From NCBI RefSeq assembly GCF_014203425.1, contig NZ_JACHJC010000001.1:806001-870000 (forward strand): 64,000 nucleotides of DNA, in the 5' to 3' direction. Every line of letters starts with the position of its first letter. Position 1 is the first letter of the stretch. The notes under the pieces were generated by a model. The model worked only from the letters and a program-made list of their open reading frames with translations. It did not search any database and was not told the origin of the DNA. A program made the translations under genes and the position numbers. The DNA comes from Micromonospora echinospora. Its GTDB lineage: Bacteria; Actinomycetota; Actinomycetes; Mycobacteriales; Micromonosporaceae. Positions 6,901 through 15,866 of the stretch are shown in pieces.

Positions 6901-9132
6901 TCAGTCGTCGAGCCAGTCGAGTCGCCGCCCGGCGCGGTCCCCCTGCGCGTCCGGGCGAGCGCGACCGGCCTGCGCCGGGTCGTTGGGGTAGGCGTCGTCG
7001 TAGCCGGCACCGCGCTGCTGCGGCGGCTCCTGGCCGTAACCACCCTGCTGGCCGTATCCGCCCTGCGGGGACTGGCCGTAACCGTCGCCGTATCCGGCGC
7101 CCTGCTGGCCGTATCCGCCCGCCTGGTGTCCGCCGTCGTACCCGCCGCCGGTGTTGCCGTAGCCGCCACCGGCCGGGCCGTTGTCGTAGCCGCCCTGCTG
7201 CCGACCGTCGTAGCCGCTGGCCGGGCTGTCGTAGCCACCGGCCGGAGCGTCGCCGTATCCACCCTGCTGGCGGCCGGCGTCGTAGCCACCGGCCGGGGCG
7301 TCGTAGCCGCCTGCGGGCGCGTCGCCGTATCCACCGGTGGCCCGGCCACCGCTGTAGCCCGCGTCGCCGTACCCGCCGGCCGGGGCGTCGCCGTAGCCAC
7401 CGGCGCTGCCGTAGCCACCCGCCGGGGCGTCGCCGTATCCGCCCTGCTGGCGGCCGCTGTCGTAGCCGCCGGTGGGCGCGTTGTCGTAGCCACCCGAGGC
7501 GGCGCCGTACCCGCCGCCGGCGCGGTAGCCGTCGCCCTGCTCCGCGCCGCGGCCGTACGCGGCCGGACCGGACTGGTCGTAGCCGCGATCCTGCTCCGGC
7601 TGGTAGGTGCTGGTCGGGTACGGGTCGGCCGCCGGCGCGTACTGGGTGCTGTCGCCGGTGTAACGGCCGGTCGGCTCGTCGAAGCGCTCGTTGCCGTACC
7701 CGCCGCCCTGGGCCGCGTATCCGGCCGCCCCGGCCGCAGCGCCGGCGGCGTAGTCCGGGCTGCCGTAGCCGGCGCCGGAGGACGGACCGTTGCCGTAACC
7801 GCTGCCCGAGGAGGGCGCGGTGCCGTATCCGCCGCCGGAGGCAGGCGCGTCGCCGTAGCCGCTGCCGGCGCCGTAGCCGCCCTGACCGGGCGCGTCGTCG
7901 CCGTAGCCGTACCCGGCCTGTCCCGCGCCGACGCCGTACGCCGGTCCGGGCGGCGCGCCGTACGGGTCCGGCGGGACGTCGTCCACGACCGGCCGCTGGA
8001 GCATGGTGGGGGCCTCGCTGATCGACGGGCCGCCGACCATCGTCGCGGCCGGCCCGGCGCCCATGCCGTTCACTACCCGGGTCTGGTCGTCCGTGCCGTG
8101 GTACGCGCCCCGGGCAGCGGGGATCGCGCCGGCCGCCGCTGCGCCGCCGGGGCCACCCGGACCGATCGGCCCGCCCGGGCCGTCGCCGTCACCGTCGTCG
8201 CCCTCGTTCTTGCGCCGCATGTAGAGCAGCACGATGGTGCCCACACCGACGGCGACGAACAGGCCGCCGAGCAGGATCAGCAGCCAGGAGCCGAAGCCGC
8301 CGGAGTCCTCGTTCGCGGTCGGCTGCTGGGCGGCCGGCGCGTCGGTGGCCGGGGTGTCGGTCGCCTCCTCGTCGAGCGGTTCTTCCGACGGCGGGGCGGA
8401 CTCGCTCGCCGACGGGGTGGCGCTCGGGCTCGCCGACGCCCGCACCTGGATGCTGAGCCGGATGCCGGTCACCGACGCACCGGCGGCCGCGTTGATCGAC
8501 CTGGCGCTCGGGGCGGCGCCGTCCGTCGACGCGCCCAGGTCGATCCGGCCGGGCGCGATCGGTTCGGACGCGGAGCCGCTGAAGCTGAAGTTGCCGTTGC
8601 CGCCGGTGTTGGTGCGGCGCTGCTTGCCCGCGCTGTCGCGCAGCATGACGAGGGCGCCTTCGATCGGCTCGCCGTCGGCGTTGACCACCTTGCCGGACAC
8701 CGTCTTGACCGTCTGCGGCTGGTCCGGCGTCGGCGGGGCGGTCGCTCTGACGGTGACCCGGAGCGGACGTTCGCTTCCGCTTACCTTGATCGTCGCCTGC
8801 GAACTGTTTGCGGCCGGTGCATTGGGGGCAGCTGAAAGGTTGAGGACGACGGCTTTCGTCTGCTGCCCGCCGAAGTCGATAGGGCCGCAGCCTCCGCAGG
8901 TGACTCCGTCCGGCAGGTCGGTCACGTCGATGTCGGCGGATGTCTCGTCCCCGCCGAGGCGGACGAGCACGTTGACACGGCCGGCCCGACCGGCATCGAT
9001 CGTCACCGAGTTATCCGCAGTGACGATGCTGGCGGCGAGGGCGGGGGTGGCGGGGACGGTGAGCAGGGCGCCGAAGACCAGCGCAACGACCACACCGGCC
9101 CGCTGCTTCCAGGCACGTCGGTGTGTTGACAC
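6901..9132 (-). CDS. Membrane-anchored protein with Cna-like domain and long Gly/Tyr-repeat tail
   Basis: 743 residues. N-terminal signal peptide (1-33, ALA-A). The following part (about 35-135) is probably beta-rich, with a CGGC pair at 79-82. A carboxypeptidase-regulatory/Cna-B-like domain lies at about 144-228 (VSGKVVNADGEPIEGALVML). A Ser/Pro/Glu/Asp-rich linker follows, then one membrane helix at 282-304 ending in RRK. From about 340 the cytoplasmic tail is Gly/Tyr/Pro/Ala-rich with dozens of GGYG-, APAGGY- and QQGGY-type units and few hydrophobic residues. The start is GTG 9132, because GGAAGG stands 8 nt before it; another GTG at 9192 would add 20 residues before the signal peptide. 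The repeat tail resembles phase-separating or adhesive low-complexity sequence. No function is known to me; exported-stalk-plus-cytoplasmic-tail topology is inferred. Confidence 0.75.
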   Translation of the reverse strand: MSTHRRAWKQRAGVVVALVFGALLTVPATPALAASIVTADNSVTIDAGRAGRVNVLVRLGGDETSADIDVTDLPDGVTCGGCGPIDFGGQQTKAVVLNLSAAPNAPAANSSQATIKVSGSERPLRVTVRATAPPTPDQPQTVKTVSGKVVNADGEPIEGALVMLRDSAGKQRRTNTGGNGNFSFSGSASEPIAPGRIDLGASTDGAAPSARSINAAAGASVTGIRLSIQVRASASPSATPSASESAPPSEEPLDEEATDTPATDAPAAQQPTANEDSGGFGSWLLILLGGLFVAVGVGTIVLLYMRRKNEGDDGDGDGPGGPIGPGGPGGAAAAGAIPAARGAYHGTDDQTRVVNGMGAGPAATMVGGPSISEAPTMLQRPVVDDVPPDPYGAPPGPAYGVGAGQAGYGYGDDAPGQGGYGAGSGYGDAPASGGGYGTAPSSGSGYGNGPSSGAGYGSPDYAAGAAAGAAGYAAQGGGYGNERFDEPTGRYTGDSTQYAPAADPYPTSTYQPEQDRGYDQSGPAAYGRGAEQGDGYRAGGGYGAASGGYDNAPTGGYDSGRQQGGYGDAPAGGYGSAGGYGDAPAGGYGDAGYSGGRATGGYGDAPAGGYDAPAGGYDAGRQQGGYGDAPAGGYDSPASGYDGRQQGGYDNGPAGGGYGNTGGGYDGGHQAGGYGQQGAGYGDGYGQSPQGGYGQQGGYGQEPPQQRGAGYDDAYPNDPAQAGRARPDAQGDRAGRRLDWLDD
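6990..7930 (-). repeat. Gly/Tyr codon repeats within the membrane protein gene
   Basis: Degenerate tandem repeats of roughly 21-45 bp encode GGYG/APAGGYD-type units, for example repeated GGCTACGGCGACGCGCC-like blocks. On the complementary strand they create long spurious open frames. The array is likely to expand and contract by slippage. Confidence 0.7.
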
Positions 9133-9292
9133 GTCCACCGCCTTCCGGGTCTGATCTCTCCGCCGACCGCTCGGCCGAGGTTGATCACTCACGGTACGAA
9201 CAACGCCGTCGGCAACTATGCCTTGTCTGACCGGATCATCTCTACCCAGGGCCGCCGGAGGGCGGCCTTCTGCCGGGTCGTATCGTCCCGTC

Positions 9293-9646
9293 GTGTCCTC
9301 TCCGCACGCTTATTCCGAAGCGGTACTCGCCGCGCTGGCGGCGCTGGACGAGGGGCGTACGCCCGAACGGCCGGTCCTCCGGGAGGCGGTCCGGACCCTC
9401 TTGGCTGCCCTCACGGATCGCGCCCCCGGCCGATCGGTGGAGGTGCGCGTCCCACCCTACGGTGCGGTGCAGTGCGTGAGTGGCCCACGACACACCCGGG
9501 GCACGCCCCCGAATGTGGTGGAGATGGACCCGCCGACGTGGCTGGCGCTCGCCACCGGACGCCTCGACTGGGAGCGGGCGGTCACCGACGGTCGCGTACG
9601 GGTGTCGGGGAGCCGGGCCGACCTCTCCGCGTACCTCCCGATTTAG
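9293..9646 (+). CDS. Sterol carrier (SCP2-like) family protein
   Basis: 117-residue actinobacterial protein of the sterol-carrier-fold group. After a helical N-terminus ([32 protein letters not shown]) comes a sheet region with [13 protein letters not shown], then [23 protein letters not shown] and [17 protein letters not shown]. The last block resembles the SCP2 ligand-binding C-terminus, where acidic residues and W/L/G are conserved. No enzymatic residues are evident, so a lipid- or small-ligand-binding role is inferred. Start GTG 9293 gives the family length; there is no strong ribosome-binding site. It lies directly before purF in the same direction and divergent from the Gly/Tyr-repeat gene. 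Confidence 0.7.
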   Translation: MSSPHAYSEAVLAALAALDEGRTPERPVLREAVRTLLAALTDRAPGRSVEVRVPPYGAVQCVSGPRHTRGTPPNVVEMDPPTWLALATGRLDWERAVTDGRVRVSGSRADLSAYLPI

Positions 9647-9814
9647 TCGGCGGGAGGCGGCGACGCCTCCTCACCCTGAGCGGGGGCTCCGTGACTGTCG
9701 GTATCGACTGCTGTTCGCGTACACTGAGAGCCGACGACGGTCCCGGCCCATGCGTGCGGAGCTGACCCCCGGCTCCGCCAGGCCAGTCCAGACCCCACTG
9801 CGAGGGAGCGGCAG

Positions 9815-11332
9815 GTGCCCCGAGGCGATGGCCGGCTGAGCCACGACCTTGACCCCCAGCGACCCGGCCCCCAGGACGCGTGCGGCGTCTTCGGCGTCTG
9901 GGCGCCCGGGGAAGAGGTCGCGAACCTCACCTACTTCGGGCTGTACGCCCTCCAGCACCGCGGCCAGGAGGCCGCGGGCATCGCGGTCAGCGACGGTTCC
10001 GGCGTCGTGGTCTACAAGGATCTCGGCCTGGTCGCCCAGGTGTTCGACGAGCCGACGCTCGCCAGCCTGCGCGGGCACGTCGCGATCGGGCACGCGCGCT
10101 ACTCCACCACCGGTGGCTCGACCTGGGAGAACGCCCAGCCGACGATCCGGGCCACCAGCGCCGGCACCACTATCGCGCTGGCGCACAACGGCAACCTGGT
10201 GAACACCGCCGAGCTGCAGCGCGAGGCGGCGGCGCGCGGGCTGGACTCCGACGGTTCGACGAACGACACCTCGCTGGTCACCATGCTGCTGGCCAGCCGG
10301 CCCGACCTGTCGGTCGAGGCGGCCGCGCTGGAGGTGCTGCCGCAGCTGCGCGGCGCGTTCAGCTTCGTCTTCATGGACGAGTCGACGCTCTACGCGGCGC
10401 GGGACGCGCACGGCGTACGCCCGCTGATGCTCGGCCGGCTGGAGCGCGGCTGGGTGGTGGCGAGCGAGACCGCCGCGCTGGACATCGTCGGCGCGAGCGT
10501 GGTCCGCGAGGTGGAGCCGGGCGAGCTGATCGCCATCGACGAGAACGGGATGCGTTCCAGCCGGTTCGCCTCGCCCGAGCCCAAGGGCTGCCTCTTCGAG
10601 TACGTGTACATCGCCCGGCCGGACGCCACCATCGCCGGCCGTAACGTGCACGCCGCACGGGTGCAGATCGGCCGCCAGCTCGCCAAGGAGCACCCGGTCG
10701 AGGCCGACCTGGTGATCCCGGTGCCGGAGTCCGGCACCCCGGCCGCGATCGGCTACGCCGAGGAGTCCGGCATCACCTACGGCCAGGGCCTGATGAAGAA
10801 CCCGTACGTCGGGCGCACCTTCATCCAGCCCTCGCAGACGCTGCGCGCGCTCGGCGTCCGGCTGAAGCTGAACCCGCTGCGGCAGAACGTGCGCGGCAAG
10901 CGCCTGGTGGTGGTGGACGACTCGATCGTGCGGGGCACCACCCAGCGGGCGATCGTCCGGTTGCTGCGCGAGGCGGGCGCTCTTGAGGTCCATGTCCGGA
11001 TCTCCTCGCCGCCGGTGAGCTGGCCCTGCTTCTACGGAATCGACTTCGCCACCCGGGCCGAACTGCTGGCCAACGGGCTGGACAACGAGGGAATCCGGCG
11101 CTCGATCGGCGCCGACACGCTCGGGTACGTATCGCTGCCCGGTCTCATCGCCGCGACCGAGCAGCCGAAGAGCCGGCTCTGTCGGGCGTGCTTCGATGGG
11201 GAGTACCCGATCGAACTGCCGGCCGGAAACCTGATCGGCAAGCACGTGCTCGAAGGAGTGGGACGCCGGGTCGCCGCCGAGGCTGCCGGGCCGACCGGTC
11301 CGCTCGTCGCCACACCGACCCACCACCCGTAG
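9815..11332 (+). CDS. purF: Amidophosphoribosyltransferase PurF
   Basis: 505-residue enzyme of the first committed purine step (PRPP + Gln to phosphoribosylamine). A 22-residue N-terminal segment precedes Cys23 in DACGVFG, the glutaminase nucleophile exposed by propeptide removal. The PRPP loop VVVDDSIVRGTT is present. CLFEYVYIARPD, WPCFYGIDF and SRLCRACFDGEYP carry the cysteines expected for the B. subtilis-type iron-sulfur cluster, so this is the oxygen-sensitive class. GTG start at 9815, with GGGAG upstream. It is followed 57 bp later by purM. The C-terminal end adds about 15 residues rich in Ala/Gly/Pro. Confidence 0.96.
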   Translation: MPRGDGRLSHDLDPQRPGPQDACGVFGVWAPGEEVANLTYFGLYALQHRGQEAAGIAVSDGSGVVVYKDLGLVAQVFDEPTLASLRGHVAIGHARYSTTGGSTWENAQPTIRATSAGTTIALAHNGNLVNTAELQREAAARGLDSDGSTNDTSLVTMLLASRPDLSVEAAALEVLPQLRGAFSFVFMDESTLYAARDAHGVRPLMLGRLERGWVVASETAALDIVGASVVREVEPGELIAIDENGMRSSRFASPEPKGCLFEYVYIARPDATIAGRNVHAARVQIGRQLAKEHPVEADLVIPVPESGTPAAIGYAEESGITYGQGLMKNPYVGRTFIQPSQTLRALGVRLKLNPLRQNVRGKRLVVVDDSIVRGTTQRAIVRLLREAGALEVHVRISSPPVSWPCFYGIDFATRAELLANGLDNEGIRRSIGADTLGYVSLPGLIAATEQPKSRLCRACFDGEYPIELPAGNLIGKHVLEGVGRRVAAEAAGPTGPLVATPTHHP

Positions 11333-11389
11333 CACCACCGACGCGGGTCCGGCCGCTCCGGGCTCGCGGGAACCACAAAGGGGAGAACC

Positions 11390-12544
11390 GTGACGCACGT
11401 GTCCGAGCGCAGCGGCGCAGGATCCAGCCCGTCGGGCGCCGGCGGCGACCGCCAGCCCTGGTCGGCGGGGTCCGGCCGGACGCAGCGCAAACGCTCGGTC
11501 TCGTACGCCGACGCCGGGGTGTCGATCGAGGCGGGCGACCGCGCGGTCGAGCTGCTCAAGTCCAAGGTCAAGCAGACCCGGCGCCCCGAGGTCATGGGCG
11601 ACCTGGGCGGCTTCGCCGGCCTGTTCCGGCTGGACACCAAGAAGTACAAGAACCCGATCCTGGCCTCCTCGACCGACGGCGTGGGCACCAAGCTGGTGAT
11701 CGCGCAGCAGCTCGACATCCACGACACGGTCGGCATCGACCTGGTCGCCATGGTCGTCGACGACCTGGTCGCCTGCGGCGCCGAGCCGCTGTTCCTGCTC
11801 GACTACATCGCCACCGGCGAGGTCGTGCCGGACAAGGTCGCCGAGATCGGCGCCGGCATCGCGGACGGCTGCCGGTACGCCGGTTGCGCGCTGCTGGGTG
11901 GCGAGACCGCCGAGCACCCGGGCGTGCTGCGCCCCGACGAGTACGACATCTCCGCCACCGGCGTGGGCGTGGTGGAGGAGAGCGACATCCTCCGCCCGGA
12001 GCGGGTGGAGGTGGGCGACGTGGTGATCGCCATGCGTTCCTCCGGCCTGCACTCCAACGGCTACTCCCTGGTTCGGCACGTGCTGCTGGGCGCCGGCCGG
12101 ATGCGGCTGGACGTGGTGATCGACGACTTCGGCCGCCAGCGGACGCTCGGCGAGGAGCTGCTCACCCCGACCAAGATCTACGCGCAGGACTGCCTCAAGC
12201 TGATCGCCGAGGCCGAGGTGCGGGCGCTGGCCCACGTCACCGGCGGCGGCATCCCCGGCAACCTGGTCCGGGTGCTGCCCGAGAACGTCGACGCCGTGGT
12301 CAACCGCTCCACCTGGAAGCCGCAGCCGATCTTCGACCTGATCCAGTCCAAGGGCCGGATCGAGGACCCGGAGATGGAGGCGACCTTCAACATGGGCGTC
12401 GGCATGTTCGCGATCGTCTCCGCCGAGGACGCCGACCGCGCGCTGGCCACCCTGACCGGCCGGGGCGTGGACGCCTGGCAGGCGGGCGAGATCATCGAGG
12501 GGTCCGGCAACGTGCAGATGGTCGGGCAGCACACCCGGGGCTGA
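11390..12544 (+). CDS. purM: Phosphoribosylformylglycinamidine cyclo-ligase PurM
   Basis: 384-residue AIR synthetase (FGAM + ATP to AIR). It starts with GTG at 11390 behind GGGGAG. About 38 residues of Ser/Gly/Arg-rich extension precede the conserved SYADAGVSIEAGDRAVELLK. ASSTDGVGTKL, GIDLVAMVVDDLVACGAEPLFLLDY, GGETAEHPG and AHVTGGGIPGNL are the family motifs of the ATP/substrate cleft. It forms a pair with purF; no terminator is evident before the RiPP locus, which starts 103 bp downstream. Confidence 0.96.
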   Translation: MTHVSERSGAGSSPSGAGGDRQPWSAGSGRTQRKRSVSYADAGVSIEAGDRAVELLKSKVKQTRRPEVMGDLGGFAGLFRLDTKKYKNPILASSTDGVGTKLVIAQQLDIHDTVGIDLVAMVVDDLVACGAEPLFLLDYIATGEVVPDKVAEIGAGIADGCRYAGCALLGGETAEHPGVLRPDEYDISATGVGVVEESDILRPERVEVGDVVIAMRSSGLHSNGYSLVRHVLLGAGRMRLDVVIDDFGRQRTLGEELLTPTKIYAQDCLKLIAEAEVRALAHVTGGGIPGNLVRVLPENVDAVVNRSTWKPQPIFDLIQSKGRIEDPEMEATFNMGVGMFAIVSAEDADRALATLTGRGVDAWQAGEIIEGSGNVQMVGQHTRG

Positions 12545-12647
12545 TCACCCTGCGCCGATCGGCCGGGCACCTGATCGGGGGTTCACCCGAGCGGTCGCCG
12601 CGGCCTAGCCTGGAGGTTCGGTTTTCAGGCAGGCGGGGGAGGTGCTG

Positions 12648-13763
12648 ATGGCTGCGCGCACGCCCGAAGGGATGCGGGGCATCGCCGCCGTCCCGTCGTA
12701 TGTGGTGATGCAGCCGACGACGCTGTGCAACCTCGACTGCGCCTACTGCTACCTGCCGCTACGGGCGGCCGACAGGCGGATGCCGGTGGCTGTCGCCGAG
12801 GCGGTGGCGGCGTCGGTGAACCCGTGGGCGGCGGGTGGCCGCTTCTCCGTCGTCTGGCACGGCGGCGAGCCGCTCGCCGCCGGCCGGGAGCATCTGGCCG
12901 CCCTGCTGGCGCCGTTCGGGCCGGACGTCGAGCACCACGTGCAGACGAACGCCACGCTCGTCGACGACGCCTGGTGCGCGTTCTTCGCCGAGCACCGGGT
13001 GCGGGTCAGCGTCAGCGTGGACGGGCCACGGGCCCGCAACGCCGAGCGGGTCACCCGGGGCGGACGGCCGGCGTACGACCGGATCGTGGCCGGGGTGGCG
13101 GCGCTGCGCCGCCACGGCGTGCCGTTCTCGGCGCTGGCTGTGGTGTCGCGGCCGGAGCCGGGTCTGGCGACCGAGTTGTACGACTACTTCCTCGACCTGG
13201 GCTGCGACGTGCTCGGCGTCAACATCGAGGAGACCGAGGGCGTCAACACCCGGACGAACGCCCGGGACGCGGGCGCGGTCACCGGGTTCTGGGCGGAGCT
13301 GGTGGCGGCGTGGCGCCGCGATCCCCGGATCCATCTGCGCGAGGTGGAGTGGTCGCTGCGGTACGCGGGCGCGGTCCTGGCCGGCACCGCCGACGACCTG
13401 CTGCCCCGCCGCCTCGACCCGATCCCGACGGTCGGGCACGACGGCTCGGTGGTGGTGCTCTCGCCGGAGCTGGCCGGCTTCACGGACCCGCACTACGGCG
13501 ACTTCGCCAGTGGGAACGTGCTCACCACCCCGCTGGGCGAGATCCTCGCCGGCGCGGCCGGCACGCCCTGGGTGGGGGAGTTCCTCACCGGCGTGGAGGC
13601 GTGCCGGACGTCCTGCGCGTACTTCGGCTTCTGTGGCGGTGGGCACGCCGCCAACCGCTACTTCGAGCTGGGGCGTTTCGACGGCACGGAGACCGAGCAC
13701 TGCCGGAACAGCAAGATCCGCCTACTGGAGGGAGTGTTGGAGCATGCCCGAGACCATCAGTGA
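12648..13763 (+). CDS. amcB: Radical SAM/SPASM peptide maturase, AmcB type (cyclophane-forming)
   Basis: 371-residue radical SAM enzyme. The [4Fe-4S]-SAM motif is CNLDCAYC (Cys27, Cys31, Cys34), followed by WHGGEPL and QTNATLV, which are core TIM-barrel motifs. The C-terminal Cys319, Cys323, Cys329 and Cys352 (CRTSCAYFGFCGG and EHC) form a SPASM/twitch-type auxiliary cluster region. Peptide-modifying enzymes of this group install C-C crosslinks between an aromatic ring and a nearby beta-carbon. The 3' end overlaps by 20 bp a small gene with a matching substrate peptide, so this is the maturase. ATG 12648 is preferred (GGGGAGG, 5 nt spacing) over GTG 12642. The AmcB name is from my memory of the family description; substrate crosslinking is inferred from the precursor. 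Confidence 0.85.
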   Translation: MAARTPEGMRGIAAVPSYVVMQPTTLCNLDCAYCYLPLRAADRRMPVAVAEAVAASVNPWAAGGRFSVVWHGGEPLAAGREHLAALLAPFGPDVEHHVQTNATLVDDAWCAFFAEHRVRVSVSVDGPRARNAERVTRGGRPAYDRIVAGVAALRRHGVPFSALAVVSRPEPGLATELYDYFLDLGCDVLGVNIEETEGVNTRTNARDAGAVTGFWAELVAAWRRDPRIHLREVEWSLRYAGAVLAGTADDLLPRRLDPIPTVGHDGSVVVLSPELAGFTDPHYGDFASGNVLTTPLGEILAGAAGTPWVGEFLTGVEACRTSCAYFGFCGGGHAANRYFELGRFDGTETEHCRNSKIRLLEGVLEHARDHQ

Positions 13764-13956
13764 CACCGACCGGGGGGCCGTGGCCGACCGGGTGCGGGAC
13801 GCCGCTGCGGGGCTTACCGCTCTGCTCCGTGAGGCGGAGGCGGCGCGGCTGCTGCGGGCGGAGGTGTCGGGCGGCGACGGCGCCAACGCGGTCTGCGCGT
13901 GGAACCACTTCGAGAACATCCCGACGTTCTACAACTGGAACAACCGGCCACGCTGA
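13744..13956 (+). CDS. amcA: RiPP precursor peptide, AmcA type (multiple cyclophanes predicted)
   Basis: 70-residue peptide, starting inside the 3' end of the maturase gene. GGAGGGAG ends 9 nt before ATG 13744. Residues about 10-42 form a helical, charged leader (AAGLTALLREAEAARLLRAE). A Gly-rich hinge SGGDG follows, then a C-terminal core of about 20 residues with one Cys (51) and four aromatic tripeptides ending in polar residues: WNH (53-55), FEN (56-58), FYN (62-64) and WNN (65-67), ending RPR. In triceptide-type RiPPs the aromatic ring is joined to the beta-carbon of the third residue, so up to four rings are possible. No protease or exporter gene is adjacent. The sequence pattern is seen directly; the crosslinks are inferred. 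Confidence 0.85.
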   Translation: MPETISDTDRGAVADRVRDAAAGLTALLREAEAARLLRAEVSGGDGANAVCAWNHFENIPTFYNWNNRPR

Positions 13957-13969
13957 GGAGACGGTTCCG

Positions 13970-14027
13970 CGATCAGGGACCTGTCGGCGAGTCGGGGCGG
14001 CACCCCGGCGCGGCAGGTCCCTGATCG
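13970..14027 (+). terminator. Hairpin after the RiPP operon
   Basis: Perfect 14-bp arms (CGATCAGGGACCTG at 13970-13983, complement 14014-14027) with a 30-nt GC-rich loop, starting 14 nt after the amcA stop. There is no T-run, as is common in actinomycetes. Confidence 0.65.
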
Positions 14028-14060
14028 TCGGTCGTACGCCGGCTCAGCAGAGCACATGCG

Positions 14061-14088
14061 TGAGCACGCGGGGGTTACCGCGTGCTCA
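14061..14088. terminator. Second hairpin, convergent with the DUF3073 gene
   Basis: 11-bp perfect arms (TGAGCACGCGG at 14061-14071, complement 14078-14088) with a 6-nt loop, 15 bp from the DUF3073 stop. It probably terminates the minus-strand gene. Confidence 0.65.
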
Positions 14089-14102
14089 GATGTGACCGGA
14101 GG

Positions 14103-14318
14103 TCAGCGGGTCGGACGAGCCCAGGTGTCCGGGTCGTCGTCCGCATGGTCCTCGTCATCGTCGTCGACATACTCTTTGTAGTCGTCGTCGAAGTTGTGCT
14201 CAGACTTCCCACTGCCCGCAAGTTCGCGCTGCAAGGCGGTTAGGTCGGTGTTCGGGGAGTGGTACTTCAACTCCCGGGCCACCTTCGTCTGCTTGGCCTT
14301 AGCACGGCCGCGCCCCAT
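14103..14318 (-). CDS. DUF3073 protein
   Basis: 71-residue protein with the family's invariant start MGRGRAKAKQTKVARELKY, followed by SPNTDLTALQRELAG and a strongly acidic tail (DDDYKEYVDDDDED). It is basic at one end and acidic at the other, has no membrane segment, and is probably soluble. The family is common in actinomycetes; its function is unknown to me. ATG 14318 follows a GAGGGGG site. Monocistronic. Confidence 0.9.
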   Translation of the reverse strand: MGRGRAKAKQTKVARELKYHSPNTDLTALQRELAGSGKSEHNFDDDYKEYVDDDDEDHADDDPDTWARPTR

Positions 14319-14609
14319 GGCTCGACCCCCTCGCACAGAATGCGGGGCAGCCCGAAGGCGGGCCCCGATGACGTCAGGCATCTCTCGTGGCTCTTACGGT
14401 ACATGGGGATGCCATCGTTCGGCACCTCGGGTCACCGTCGACCGGACCTGCGCGTCGCAGTTGTCCAGCCGTCACCAAGTGTACCCGGTAAGGGGTAAGG
14501 TCCGGGGCTGGCCGTGACAGCGGACAAATCGGTAGAAAGTAGCCCGAGCGTCAGCGTACCGCGCGGGTCCCCGAGGGCGGAGGGGGTCGGTCGCCCTCGG
14601 GGGTGAGCT

Positions 14610-15692
14610 TCACCGCAGATGGATCGCGCGCAGCCGGCCGACGTCGGCCATCCGCCGCTCGGCGAGCCGGTCCGCGGCCACCGCCGGGGGCACGCCCTCG
14701 TCCTCGGCCAGCTGGAGGATCTGCCGGGTGGTGTCGAAGATCCGGGTGGCCCGCAGCTTGGCGCGCTCGAAGTTGAAGCCCTCGATCTCGTCCGCCACCT
14801 GGATCACGCCGCCCGAGTTCACCACGTAGTCCGGGGTGTAGAGGATGCCCCGGTCGGCGAGCACCTTCTCGATGCCCGAGTGGGCGAGCTGGTTGTTCGC
14901 GGCCCCGGTGACCACCTTCGCCCGCAGCACCGGCACGGTCTCGTCGTTCAGCGCGCCGCCGAGCGCGCACGGGGCGTACACGTCGATGTCGGAGGCGACG
15001 AGCGCCGCGGTGTCGTCGACCAGGGTGACCTGCGGGTGGGTGGTGCGCGCCCACTCCAGGGCGCGGGGGTTCACGTCGGTCGCCACCACCTCGGCGCCGT
15101 CGTCGAGCAGGTGGGCGGTCAGGTACTTGCCGACCTTGCCCAGCCCGGACACGCCGACCCGCCGGCCGGCCAGCGTCGGGCTGCCCCAGACGTGCTCGGC
15201 GGCGGCCCGCATGCCCTGGAACACGCCCCACGCGGTGAGGATCGAGGAGTCACCGGCGCCGCCGTGCTCCACGCTGCGGCCGGTGACGTACCGGGTCTCG
15301 CGCGCGATCACGTCCATGTCCGCGACGTACGTGCCGACGTCGCAGGCGGTGTAGTAGCGGCCGTTGAGCGACTCGACGAAGCGGCCGTACGCGCGCAGCA
15401 GCGCCTCGCTCTTGATCTGCTCGGGGTCGCCCCAGATGACCGCCTTGCCGCCACCGAGGTCGAGGTTCGCCAGGGCGTTCTTGTACGCCATGCCGCGCGA
15501 GAGGTCGAGCACGTCGGCGAGGGCGTCCTCCTCCGTCGCGTACGGGTAGAACCGGGTGCCGCCGAGCGCGGGGCCCAGCGCGGTGGAGTAGATCCCGATG
15601 ATCGCCTTCAGGCCGGACTGCTTGTCCTGGCAGAACACGACCTGCTCATGCCCCGTGGAAACGGGGTCGTCGGTGCTGGCGAATACGCCCAT
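14610..15692 (-). CDS. Leu/Val-type amino acid dehydrogenase (Glu/Leu/Phe/Val family)
   Basis: 360-residue NAD-dependent oxidative deaminase for branched-chain amino acids, converting for example valine to 2-oxoisovalerate. Visible are the substrate region GGTRFYPY and [19 protein letters not shown] with the two conserved lysines, [14 protein letters not shown], and the dinucleotide fold [13 protein letters not shown] with an acidic residue (ATDVNPRA) at the end of strand 2, favouring [32 protein letters not shown] is typical of Leu/Val rather than Phe enzymes. Start ATG 15692 has AGGAG 6 nt upstream. In actinomycetes such enzymes feed branched fatty acid and polyketide precursor pools; here it stands alone. 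Confidence 0.9.
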   Translation of the reverse strand: MGVFASTDDPVSTGHEQVVFCQDKQSGLKAIIGIYSTALGPALGGTRFYPYATEEDALADVLDLSRGMAYKNALANLDLGGGKAVIWGDPEQIKSEALLRAYGRFVESLNGRYYTACDVGTYVADMDVIARETRYVTGRSVEHGGAGDSSILTAWGVFQGMRAAAEHVWGSPTLAGRRVGVSGLGKVGKYLTAHLLDDGAEVVATDVNPRALEWARTTHPQVTLVDDTAALVASDIDVYAPCALGGALNDETVPVLRAKVVTGAANNQLAHSGIEKVLADRGILYTPDYVVNSGGVIQVADEIEGFNFERAKLRATRIFDTTRQILQLAEDEGVPPAVAADRLAERRMADVGRLRAIHLR

Positions 15693-15866
15693 GGCTGACT
15701 CCTGTGTCGGTGAGCGCCCTTGTGGGGAGCGGAACCTGGTGGCACGCCGGCGGGATGGTGCCGGTGTCTCTGAGCCTAATATCGGCCGGGACCGTACTGT
15801 CGCGCACGTCACGCCACGGGCTTGCGGGCGGCGACGGGGGGTCCCGTCTCGTGGGAGGATCGCGCC

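Noticed and set aside
6990..7930. CRISPR array
   Set aside because: The repeats are in-frame codon repeats of a protein gene, degenerate and without unique spacers.
7126..8835. Long + strand open frame opposite the Gly/Tyr-repeat gene
   Set aside because: Its Val/Ala repeats are the complement of the GGY codon repeats; no start signal or homology.
9671..12532. 953-codon open frame antisense to purF and purM
   Set aside because: Covers two certain genes; composition and lack of motifs show it is a shadow.
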